64,000 nt of DNA from Cliona cf. orientalis (taxonomy: Eukaryota > Porifera > Demospongiae > Clionaida > Clionaidae), in contig OZ005702.1 in the NCBI GenBank assembly GCA_963930775.1, forward strand, positions 1,736,001 through 1,800,000, in the 5' to 3' direction. The notes beneath the pieces were generated by a model. That model was not told the DNA's origin, ran no database searches, and worked only from the letters and a program-made list of their open reading frames with translations. A program made the position numbers and the translations under genes. Below are positions 45,801-57,800 of this stretch, piece after piece (position 1 is the stretch's first letter; each line of letters starts with the position of its first letter).

Positions 45801-47955
45801 CCCTAGCCGACAGTAATTTTAATCAGTGCACAGTGCCTGTATGGTGGAGCACTGGTATACCATAGTAACAATACCAAGTACCGGTACCTTAGATGATTTC
45901 CACCCGCTCTAATTGCACCTGCGGTGCAGTTAGAGCTTGTTGGAAATCACCTAAGGTATACTTGGGGGTAAGATGGTAGTATGAATGTTTTCATCATAAC
46001 ATTGTCCAACTTCTATGAATGCAGTAGTGAGGATACTTGTATCAGTGTACACAAACAGAGCGGATTGCACTACAGTATATAGCTACATTACTCCAAACAT
46101 GCAACGAGCTACATGTACGTACTACGAACAAAAAGTCCCAAAAATTGAAATGGTCCCTTTTATCATATCATATTATATTATATAGCTGGTCACATTATTA
46201 TCGATTATAGCTTTATCTTGCTCACCATGTCTGGATCATTCCAGTGGCCTGGTCCACCAAAAGGTTGAATCGTGTCCTGGATTGCTGCATAGTGCTCAAT
46301 GATGCCCAGCACACTGTCCCAGCTGTCGCTGATGTCATTATAATTACGCCACAGGTTGCAATTATCAGCTATCTTACTGTAGTTAGGCTGCATATTAAAG
46401 AATAGAAATTAAGTACAGCTAATCTTTTTGTTACTGAAAGACATGGGTGATTAAGCAAGTGAATTGTACTTATGCTCGTGACGACCTTTTCCATATTCTA
46501 CCAAGCCCCCCCCCCCCTCTCCCTTCCTTTTCTAGGCTCTTCCATCACTGATAGCCACTGTGAGGACAATATAAAAATCCTTTGTATGCACACTAACATT
46601 TTTGATGTAGGCAGGCCAGCTGCAAGAGAAGACAATGGGTCTACCGGTGGTGTTGAGAGCCTTGGTCATGTTGGGATACCCGGTCTCATAAATCTCAGCC
46701 GACGCATAGCACCCATCCAGCTTCAGCATGTCCACCCCCCACGAGGCGAATGTGTTGGCGTCCTGTTGGATGTAGTTCAGAGTGCCGGGGTAACCTCCAC
46801 AGGTATGTGTGCCCAGGTCTGGATAAAAAAGCATGTTCAAAAAATCTGGTATATATCACGCAAGTATTGCTGTTAGACTCCATGCACCACGGATCAATAA
46901 AAACTACAAAGAAATGATTAAACGTCACACAGCATGTGGATGTAGTAATGCTACTATAGTGTGTTGGGTAAGCTATGGTCATGCACCAGGGGTCAATAAA
47001 CTAAATGGTACCATATTAACTATGGTATTATGCATGTTAAGCAAATAATACTATTGAGGGTTATACACAAACAAGAAACGATCTTTTTGTTTATTGTGAT
47101 CTATATTACATACCTCCATAAATTCCTAATTTGAGACCTTTTGAATGTATCTGCCAAAAAAATGAATTTGCAAGTGATTAGTACATAAAACGGCATGTAC
47201 TTAATGCAGGCAGGATAGTGATACATACATAGTCAGCGAGATACTTGATTCCGTGGGGAAATCTGTTGGGATCAGCTTGCAGGTTGCCATTAGCATCTCT
47301 CTCCTTTGATGCCCAACAATCCTATTGTATAAAGCAGCATTGTTAATTTTGCAGCCTATATTATCATTATAGTATTGTTCTAAATTGATTTAGCATACGT
47401 CAATGTTGACGAACTCATATCCCAGTTCCTTGAATCCATCACCAGCCAGGCAGTCCGCCATTTGCATAAACAGCTTCTCACTATTAAAAAAACAACAACA
47501 ATCATTAACCACACACACACTGATACGAACTAATACTACTATAATCCCGGGAAACCTTCCCGAAATCATCCCTTTGGCAAGAAATAATTAGATGACTCTA
47601 GGCAGCCAGAGTTCTTGAGTCTACAAGTATTAAAAAGTTTATCCTACCTGATGCAATTGTCAGGATCATGTTCACAGTCAGTGCTGCATGCAAACCTCTC
47701 CCACTGCAGCCAGCCCACTGAATAGAGAAGGTGACAAGAGTGAGATAAATCTTATTTTGACACTGCCACAAAAGTTCATGATATTAGTAATAGATAAACT
47801 ATGGTTGCCCAGGATATACCGTTCATATACCACCCTGAGCTCGACCTACTTGGTGGGGTGAGAGCTAATCCGTTGTCTAAGCCTTGGACCTGAGCCACCT
47901 TCAAGATCACAAAAAGCCTGAAGAGCCAGCTCATGCAGTGCTCAAGGACAGCCAT
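42884..47955 (-). CDS. NAGA: Alpha-N-acetylgalactosaminidase (GH27)
   Basis: Eleven exons: 47955-47850, 47717-47648, 47480-47399, 47321-47229, 47150-47114, 46818-46598, 46387-46226, 43883-43809, 43744-43680, 43570-43360, 43015-42884; phases agree, 417 residues (human NAGA 411). Lysosomal hydrolase removing terminal alpha-GalNAc. Residues 1-26 are a signal peptide ([15 protein letters not shown]). Then [62 protein letters not shown] (nucleophile Asp), [14 protein letters not shown] (acid/base Asp), [20 protein letters not shown], and NPSGV at the C-terminus. SCSWPAY carries the Ser and Ala that give NAGA specificity; alpha-galactosidase A has Glu and Leu there. Convergent with the FIP-like gene, divergent from the CSPG4-like gene. 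Confidence 0.93.
43884..46225. other. NAGA intron 7, rich in palindromes
   Basis: A 2.3-kb intron with a TGACGACCTTTTCC motif (45034-45047) and the nested palindromes at 45127-45956. No nested gene seen. Confidence 0.6.
45127..45956. mobile_element. Nested inverted-repeat cluster (MITEs within MITEs)
   Basis: Outer ends are two 70-bp TA-flanked hairpins, 45127-45197 and 45887-45956, both CCTTAGATGATTTCCA.. / ..TGGAAATCA-CTAAGG. Inside them are inverted arms of about 150-200 bp (45200-45340 versus 45715-45880: CTACCCTAG, CAAGACTTGACTATGGATG, TAGTGACATTAGAT). The centre holds two more palindromes: GTTACCATAGTAAC..GTTACTATGGTAAC and a 45400-45540 hairpin (TTAGAAGACCT.. / ..AGGTCTTCTAA) around CCGAGCGAAGCGAGGG. 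Read as successive insertions into one element. Confidence 0.8.
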
Positions 47956-48868
47956 CTCTTCTCACTTGCGTGTAGCCGAACTTGAGAGGTGTGGCTTCAG
48001 AGCCCCGCCTACACAGCCAGTACTACGCGCGCGCATGCGCAGCAAGAGATTTATGTCGTCCGCACAAATATCACTAGATCTGGAGATCTAGCCTGATTCT
48101 AGGAATCTGAGCGACTCGTAAGCGCGACGAATCAATCGAAAAACTGGCTTCAGTATGCTTCAAATCGATGGACACGGTCCACGAGCATCGCCTTTTTGTT
48201 TTCTGCTCATGCGCACACAACCTGCAGGTAAAGGTCGTCAACAGATTCACGTGTGCTGCGCTCATGCATCGCGTATCGATCTCTGTGCAGCACATGCGAT
48301 ATGATATGCACAGGATGCAGATGCAGCTACGTAACAAAACGCTGTGGTGGGAGTGGTCTGGAATCGAGACTAATTAATGCAGAGCTACATGCCACCAGTA
48401 TAATATATTGATTTCGAAGCTGCTACCGGCGCCAGAGCAATACAGTGCAACCTCGATTATCCGGACTCCTTTGTCCACCGGCCGATCGCTGCCATACCGG
48501 ATAAGTGAAATGTCCGGATAACTGAAATGCCTACATTTCTAGCCTGGTTTATGATATCTAGCCTATAAACGATACCTATACAGTATGATCATGGCCAGCA
48601 GTATTCAGAAAAGTACTTTGGTCAGTCAATTTTGGCCAAGGCAAGCCTGTAGAGTCCATAGCTCATCGCTCAATCTATAACCACACCCACAAAAGATCAT
48701 CGGTCACGCCTTCTGCGCATGCGTGGTAATGTATTTTTAGGTCTCGGATAATCGAGGTTCCGGATAATCGAGGTTGCACTGTAATTGTGGTTAATCTGGG
48801 GCCAGACAATACGACCAAGTGTCCGTAGCTAGACTACTGGATAACATCGTTATCTTTCAGAGGTGATC
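47956..48868. promoter_or_regulatory. Divergent NAGA / CSPG4-like promoter region
   Basis: 913 bp between opposing start codons. Holds GCGCGCATGCGCAGCAAG at 48027-48044 (NRF1-like), GGTAAAGGTCGTCA at 48227-48240, and a Tigger-type MITE at 48443-48781. Confidence 0.55.
48443..48781. mobile_element. Tigger/pogo-type MITE, 339 bp
   Basis: CAGTGCAACCTCGATTATCC at the left with complement at the right, TA-flanked; the TCCGGATAATCGAGGTT end is doubled at the right. Related to 40108-40491. It sits about 90 bp before the CSPG4-like start codon, so it may supply promoter sequence. Confidence 0.9.
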
Positions 48869-51800
48869 ATGGGCCTAAGAGTAATCATTATTCTACTGAT
48901 ATGGTGTATAGTAAATTGTATCTCAATATCGAACAACCAAGGTGAGCAATTAACTAATAGGGCATAATTATATAATAATGTGAACTGTAATGCACTTTCT
49001 GTGTGACATAATATTCTTGACAGGAATATAGAGTAGCTAAGTGGATGTGACTACCATAAAAGTTCTAATTACAGCGCCAAAAAAAATAATTCAGAACTGT
49101 GCTTGGCGCTCCGATTAGAACATTAAAAAATTACTTAAGGCGCCAGTTTTTGTATCTCTGACTGTACTTTGGCGCTATAATTAGAACGACAATGATATTG
49201 TCCAATGCTAAATGGCACTTACATTAGAGTGGCGCTGTAATTACAACTTTTACGGTATCCCTACAAATCTTGTTTGTGTATTTTTGATCCTGCCATCCTT
49301 ACTTCATCTTTCAATTATGAAAAACTTGACCACATGCCCAGTAGCTGCATAATGGTTCATATGGTAACAAGATCGTCAATATAGTGCATACACAGTCTAA
49401 GCCACATCAATGTCGGCGCCTCAATCGCAGAGATGGAGTCTGAGACCAACTCTTGACCTCGATACTGATAATTTTCAATCACAGGCGACGAACTTGACAG
49501 CACCATACAGCTTCTGAACATCGGGTTGGTCGCAGCATGGCACACAGAGTGCGTGCTATATATAGCACAAGGCTAGCTTTATTTATCCACGGGATTACGT
49601 CAGCCACGAGAATGCGTGAAGTTCGGCCGGCGGTACTTGTCAGAGAAAATAGCACTCAGCTTGTAATGTATTCGCTGGATACATGCGTCAGATACTCTAC
49701 ATATACATGGATTTTTAAGTCTCAGAAAGGCTCCATAGAGGCCCTGAGTTTTCTTGTAATTGCCTCATAGATTACATCATAATTACCTCATAACCACAGA
49801 AAAATAAGTTTATACTGGGCATGTAATGAAAAACTTAGACTATATCCCAAGTCCCTCATGAAAAGTATTACACCGCGCTACTGTACGCCGCCACAATTCG
49901 AACTAGGACACATTGACAAACTGCACATGCCCGTATACGCGTATAATTTTGGGGCGCGCAGCTTGAGCCGGTTGACCTGGACATGTGTGATCTCCACCTG
50001 CCATGTGCTAGGCTGAAAAGGGAAATCCCCCCAGAGAGCGAGCTCGCTAAAAGAAAGCAAACTGAGAGAATCGCCATATATCATCGATAGTCCACGATCT
50101 CTTCTACGCTAGGTTCGAATTCTGGGTCCCCCCATTTTGAAGCAGTCTTTACCCCAATTTCATCATAGGTTATCATTTCATCATAATTACCTCATCGGTT
50201 GGCCGAATTGATTTGCTGATTGGGACTCGGGACGTAATAATAATTTATATGATGACATTATTGTTGTTACGGAGAGAAGCACCAGGACATAGTCCTGCCA
50301 ACATCTTTTGACAAGAAATCCCAGATTCTAGCAAATGTATTGGGCTTTAATTATGGGATAAATAATCCTATCATCATAATAATATTATTATTGCATTATA
50401 TTGGGTAATTTTTCTCAAAATCCTAATTTCATAGGATAGTTTTTGTTGGTACTGATGACAGTATGCAGTCATTTAATAATTATTTTTGTATGCATACAAT
50501 GCAAATGAAGAAGATTTGAGGGTTAATTGACGTATGGAACCAAATCCAAGTACTTGTTCTTTAATAGTTATAGCTATAAGAAGAAGGGGTCATGCAAACG
50601 CATCTCATCAAACTTCGGTGCATTGCATAAACGAGGCCCAATTAGGCCGAAACAGCTGTCTATAGTTGTACTAAGTCTTCAGGTACCTCCTGTTTCATAG
50701 TCCTATGATGTAGCTATAATAATATTATTATTGTGGTACAACTCCACAAACAAGTACATGTAATAACAGCTGTTACATACCACAATATTTTCCATCAACA
50801 AATTATGCTAACCATGCAGAATTCGTATTAATTAGCTAAAGTTTGTTTCCTATTTGTACCACTGAAGCCATAGAGATCAAAGGCACAGCCAGTGCAATAA
50901 ATCGCTTATAGTGCTGGTAGGCTGTGGGTAGCTCTAGGACCAGGTGATTAACCTCTACTTATACAGTGCATGCTTTGTGGTATTGCTCTGCAACTACAAC
51001 TTATACTGTGCGTTCTTGGCGGTTTTGCCTAGCAACTACAACTTATACCTCGCGTTCTTTGTGGCTTTATTAGCCTAGCTACAACTAGTTTGCTGATTAG
51101 TTTCACAGAATTGAATTTTAAGCAGTAGCTACATTAAAATAGTGCCACAAAGTAGAAAGTATAGGCCTGATTTTTGGGTTGTCAAAAGATCAGAGAAAGC
51201 TCCAAAACAGCCACCTATCCACAGAATAAGCAGAATAGTTACCAAGACAATTTTTAATATACCAGACTATAAACATAGGCACTGTGTGCATGGTAGGGAC
51301 TCAGGGGCCTGCCACGTTGGCCTAATTTGCTATGATATAATATCCCTGCAGCTAGTCTGCAAACCTGCATGTTGGCCTCAAGATTAGTGTGACCATCTGT
51401 AGAAGATCCTAGTAGATAGCCAACTAGCGATCCGGGCCATAGGTGCAGATCAAGAGCCCATAGCATCAGTGAAAGTAACTTTCTGCACACTTGGTTCTAG
51501 TATTTTGAATGACCAGCCATCATCACTTCTAAACCAGCTGGCTCCATGACACCACAGAATAAGCTAGAGAAATAGCTTCATCTTCCGATCTAGCTACACT
51601 GAGACTGGTAGAACTAAACACAGCTACTAGGTACAACTACTAAGCACTGGCATCACACTGGCCCCTTGCTGAGTGTTTGTAGGATTAAATAAGCAAGCAA
51701 GAACTAGTTTGCGTGACCTCTTCTCTTAATTGTCTGGAAAAGTTTACTGAGTGTGACATAAAGTAGCTCATTTCAGTGGTACAAATCAGTTATACTACAC

Positions 51801-54800
51801 CAACTTGTGGGATAAGCCATTACACCACTCATGCTTCGCACTCGTGGTGTAAATCGCTTATCCCACTCGTGCTTGTAGTATAACCTATATATAGCCTGGG
51901 CCATTAAGGCTTCCCCAAGCATTTATATGATATCAGACTTTAACTGTATTTTCTGGCTGTTTGCCTATCTGGCGTCTTTCTTTGCCTACATGTACATCAC
52001 CAAAACAGCACTACTCAAGAAGTGGGGTCAAATCCTGTCTTACTCCAAGAACACCATCTTGGTGTTTCAATCTACCCATTTTAATTTGTCTATTCCAATC
52101 ACTATTGATCATGACAATGGGTCCATTCTAATCACGTTTAATTGCCTCGCCAGTAATGATACCACAAACTGACTTGAAAATTTACCAATTACTTTACCAG
52201 AGCATGTATTCGGACACACATAGGGCTGCAGTTCTTTATCGAGCAGCAACCCAAACATGGTAGTATCACCTTAAAGTCTGACATTAGGGTAATCATCAAT
52301 GTCCATTTCTTTGATTTAGCGGACGTCGAGACTGGTAGCATCTTGTATCAAAACGATGGCGATGAATTTCTTCATGACAGCTTTGAGTTTACTATAACAG
52401 CTCATTATCCCAATGGGAACTATGAAACTCTCCAATTCTCTGACATGGCCAATATCACCATTCTGCCCATCAATGATAACCCTCCTGAAATTGTATGCCC
52501 CCTCTCGGTGCATTAGCTATAGCTAGTTTGCATGTTGCAAATTTGTAAAGCCAAGCAACACTGTTACTGTTACTGTACAGTGTGTACAGTTCAGTTGTAG
52601 AGAGTAACCACAAGAATGCACTAATAATTGTGGATTGCACGCAATTATGTATTAACACATGATCATAATATTATCAGCTGTTATCACTCCTCATAGGCCC
52701 AAGTAGCCAAACTAACACAAACTATTAAGTAACATTTCTCTCTCATGATTCGCAGCCAACAGTAGAGATAATGTAATTATTAAAGTAAATTGAGTAACAT
52801 TTTTCCTTGCATACCAACAGGTTCATTTCGTGGTGGATTTCGTCAAGTTGACTTGGAATTGAAAGGAGCTTCGCTGACAGTAGAGCTAAGCTTCAAAACT
52901 GCTAGCTACAATTCCGGTCTCCTGTTTCTCGCTGCTCAATGGAATCACTCTGGTTACCTGGCAGCTGGGCTGAGAGATGGTGCCTTGGAGATCGTTCTAA
53001 AATTGAACGATGATGGGCACACACCACCACGAGTCCTGCACTCCTTTGATTTCCTACTCCATAATACATCAACCCATCCTTCAGACTGGCATAGTTTATC
53101 TGTGCAGTACGATCAGTCTCTGCAGCTGCTATCTGTCACCCTAGATAACTCCATTATTCATTCACAAATTCTTACCCTAGGTGAAGCTTTTTCTAGTGTT
53201 TTCTTTTCTGGAATGGACTCTTCTCTCTCTCATCGATTGTTTCACAATCTCCCTCTCGCTAGCTTCTTTATTGGTTGTCTAGCAAATGTATCTGTCGATT
53301 CCATGCCTGTCATCTTTGTACCAGATCACCAGAATGGAATAGAACTTGGATGCTGTCTGATTCCAAGAATGCCATCATGGTGTTTCCAATCTTCTCATTC
53401 CAACTTGTCCATTCCAATGCCCCTCTATCACAATGGGTCCTTGCTAATCTCATTCAATCTCGAATCCAGTGCCGGTGGACTCGTCTTATTCACACAAGCA
53501 GAACCATCTCAATCTCTACAGCTATACCTGTCCGGTCACAACCTCTCTCGTTATTTCATCCTCTCAAGAAAACAAGAACACAGAGACACTCCTCAATTGC
53601 CCTGAGCTTCCATCTGACAGAGAGGTGCACTTGGTTGAAATTATGTTAACGTCAGAGTCTATACATTGTTCCGTTGGTGGTAGTACTGCTAATGATATGC
53701 AGCTTTCTACAGAACTGTCTCTGATGTTCACAGACTTGATACTGGGCAGTGCTGATGTGCATGGTGTGCGCCATCCCTCTTTTGAAGGCTGTATCCAACA
53801 CTTCAAACTCAATGGTGCTGAGGTTATGCCGTCTTTGGGTGGGAACCACCTAATACAACCGCCCCCTCGGTGGGAGGAGTTGACCTTCGACCTACATCCA
53901 TTGATCGTAGATGAGGGAGAGAGGGTGCGCTTGTCTGAGCAGAACGTCAGAATCACATTTCCTGAAGAATTTTTTGCCGACGATTTCACCATCATGTATA
54001 CGTACCAGCAAGACATCGAGAGAGCTCTTCACATCAGACTAGTGGAGGGCCCATACCAAGGTCACTTGGTTCAGGGCTCCTCTGGGAATGCTGTTTCTGA
54101 GTTCACCTACAATGCCCTGATCACTCAAGATAATGAAACACAGATATTCTACCAACATTCGGAAATCAGCTCGGACAATGTCACCGATGAAATTGTGATA
54201 AAACTGTCTGTAGAGTGTGGTGGCAGCGCTGCAGCTGCTCACCAAGTCCTGTTCAATGGAACACTGGAGATCACCATAATTGAGAGCATCGATATTCCAC
54301 TCGAAGTAGCACAAAATGGTGCAATGTCCATTGCAGCCGGTACTCGTAGAGTGATAACCCCCAACCATTTGAGTCTAGTGAGCCCAATACCTAGTGAAAT
54401 CGCCTTTGCTCTCCAATCAATCGAACTGGTGGCCTGCGATGGCACCAGTTGCAACGAAGAGAGTGGAAAACTTATCAAGACTTATAATCCCAACTTGCCA
54501 ATCATGTATTTCTCCCAGAAGGAGGTCTATGAAGGAAAGATCTTATTTCAGCACTATGAGAGATTTGGCGTGGAGCCAATGGTCATCCAATTGCTTGCCA
54601 GCACCAACGGAGGGTCAATAAGTGTCACCATTGACGTGCACCCATACAAAGGTCGCATCAATTATCTCTCCCAACCGGGCACTTGTCTATTCGTGAAAGA
54701 GGGCAGCATGGCAGTGGTCGAGCCTAAGCATCTGAACACGACCACTAATTTTGAAGATCAGTATCCCACTGTTAGCTATGATCTCATTGTTGAGCCCATG

Positions 54801-57800
54801 TATGGCTATTTTGAGAGATTCATTACGTATCATAACATCGGCCCAGACTGGCATCCACTCATAAGTGTAGCACCCTCCACCAGTGGCAGTCAGATCAGTG
54901 ATGTCCAATACTTCACACAGGAGGACGTAGACAATGGTCACGTCAGGTACGTCCACAACCATTCATCAATCTCGACCCGGGACAGCGTCCAGTTTCGTCT
55001 TCGCAGCTCAAATCTCACAGGAGACTTAGAGACTCTCTGTATTCAGATTGTACCAACAGCCTTCCTCCTCGATTCACATATCTCCATCATTGCACAGCTA
55101 ATTCGAGTGGATGAGAGTGGATCTGTACAAATTAACAGGGGTTTACTCACGACCACGTCCTCCCTAACAGAGGACGGGGTGGTGAATATTAAACAGATGG
55201 GCATCGTCTACATCCTAGAGGCAGTACCCTCCCATGGGAGTCTATTGATCAATCAGAGAGAGCTGAGAAGTGGTGATAATTTCATGTTTGACGAAGTGAG
55301 CTCTGGCCTCCTCAGCTATGAGCACAGAGGAACAGAAGACCACAGTGACAGCTTTAGGATCTATGCCGTCGCCACAACGACCTCTACTCTCCTGAACAAG
55401 AGCCCTGATCCCAGCCCAGTTGTGACGGTGAACATTGCCGTTAACCCCATTAATAACCATTTACCAGTTCTGAGCGATAACCTTGAACCAATCAACCCCC
55501 CAGAAGGTGGCTTTATTGTGATCACTGAAAATCACATCCAGGTCACAGATGAAGACAGGCCACACGAAGTCCTCACCATATTCATCCGTAGAAGGGGAGA
55601 GACCCACATTGGCTTCTTTGCGCTCAGAGATGCTTCAGACAAGCCTGTGTCGAGGTTCACAATGCGAGACGTCAGAGAGAGACGGGTTATCTACCAGCAT
55701 CGTCTCAACACAAGCGCCCCACTCACTCAAAATCAGATTGTGCGTTTGGATGATGGCCTCAAGGATCACTATGTCAGAGGGGTGAGTATTGTAGATTGCT
55801 ACTGTGGCAAAATTAAAATTTCATCATAATGGGCATTAGGAAACTGAATGACTAGTATGAATTGATATGTACTTCTGTTATCACATAGATGGTTAACAAC
55901 AAGTAATATGCTTGAAATGGTTTCATAGTCTTGCCCCCTCCCAATTTGATATTTATTTTGTTGTCTTCTAATTCTATGCAGCCAATTCGGATAATAGCCA
56001 AGCCATGGAACTTGACGGTGGAGATATCCAGCTCCAACTGTCTTGCCAATATTGACGCTGCCACTCCAGACCAACTTACTGTCACTATAGACTACTCCAT
56101 GTTTAGCATCATGCTGGAGGACCACCTGGGGCAGGACAGAAACCTGGTGCATGAGATAGATGTCTTTGTTTCACCCCCTCCACGATATGGTCAATTCAAC
56201 AATCGAGTGAGGGGTACAAGAAATATCACAACGTTTAAGCTTGTGGAGCTCGAGCAAAGAGAGATTGAGTATCAGTTTGCCAATCAGACTACCACCACAG
56301 ATAGTGACAGATTCTCGTGGGAGTTTCGGTATGGGCACAGCGTAGAAGGCCCATTCCCACTTCAGATCTGTATCATTCCCGTTCCCATTCCCGAAATCGT
56401 ACACATTGGTATTGCATCGGTGGCCTTCGGGGGTATGATCAATCTTGACTCCTCCCACCTGCTAGCAAGAGACAACCGTGGCGGTCAAGGGATCAACGAT
56501 TCCCTCGAATATCGCATTCTCGTTCCTCCCCAGAACGGCACACTCATGAAACGAGATACACCCAATATCGTAAAGTTCACACAGACGGACGTGAATGATC
56601 GCCGAGTGCTCTACCAGAGCAGACATGCGGACACACACAGTACCATGCAAGATCGCTTCACGTTTGAAGTGTGTACCGCATACAGATGTACCGAGCCTGA
56701 GACTTTTGTCATCAATATCAATAGTAACAATATAACTGTTGTGAATACTGGATTTGAAGTCAAAGAGGGAAGCATGCATCACATTACAACCAATGAGTTG
56801 AACATTCTTGCCCCCAAGGATTCTATAGGGCTGCGTTTCTTTATCGAGCAGCGACCCGAGCATGGTAATATCACCTTGAAGACTGGCATTAAGGTAGTCA
56901 ACAAAGTCCAGTTCTTTGATTTAGCTGACATCGAGACCGGGAGCATCTTGTATCAAAACGACGGCCATGAATTTCTTCACGACAGCTTTGAGTTCACTGC
57001 AACAGCTCAATATCCCAACGAAGTGACTGGGAACTATGAAAGTCTCCAATTCTCTGACATGGCCAATATCACCATTCTGCCTGTCAATGATAACCCTCCT
57101 GTAATTGTACGCTCACTTGAGATCTATGATGTTCTCAAAGGTGGATCAACAAACATCCCTGGCTCACTGCTGAGTGCTCATGATGATGATAGTGATATGC
57201 ATGATGATGACATTGTCTGGCAGCTGCAATTTAGCAGCCCTTACAATGGCTACATGTACTTGGACGTAGATCGAGGAAGTGCACACGCCATATCCAACTG
57301 GACGGAAGGAGATCTGAGACGAAACCGGCTCTATTATCGAAACGAGAGGGCTGGCCCAATTGATATCATTCTTTACACTCTCTCTGATGGTTTCCATACG
57401 AATGCCGGCGACCAAGATGACCAGCGGATCTCTCTGAATCTGCAGGAGATCATTTTTGAATCTACTGCCACAGCCAATAGTCGAATTCATGTTACGGAGG
57501 GGGAGAACGTCACAATCACTACAGACTACCTCAGTTACCGAGCCTCAAACGATAACAGCCTGGGAGATGAAGATTTTATCTATACAGTGGATATCCAGCC
57601 TAACCATGGCAATCTCGTGTTCAATGGAGCAGTTCTTCAGATTGGAATGTCTTTCAATCAGCAAAGCCTTCGTACTGGTTCACTAGTGTACATTCATGAC
57701 CACAGCAACAGCAAAACTGACAGCTTCCGGTACAAACTCGAAGTTGTTGATCGTGCAGATAGCTTTTTTGAATTTCAGATCACTATCGATGCCGTGGATG

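Larger units (their letters stand above)
48942..52820. other. CSPG4-like intron 1 (3.9 kb)
   Basis: Holds a MITE (49054-49255), a short tandem repeat with CAACTACAACTTATAC units (50985-51075), a hairpin (51788-51885) and a copied exon fragment (about 52000-52500). The rest is AT-rich without supported genes. Confidence 0.6.

Noticed and set aside
42884..47955. Calling the GH27 gene alpha-galactosidase A
   Set aside because: The specificity loop reads SCSWPAY (Ser and Ala, as in NAGA), not the Glu/Leu pattern of GLA.
50090..50125. GGTTCGAATTCTGGG resembling a tRNA B box
   Set aside because: No A box, acceptor stem or anticodon arm can be placed around it.
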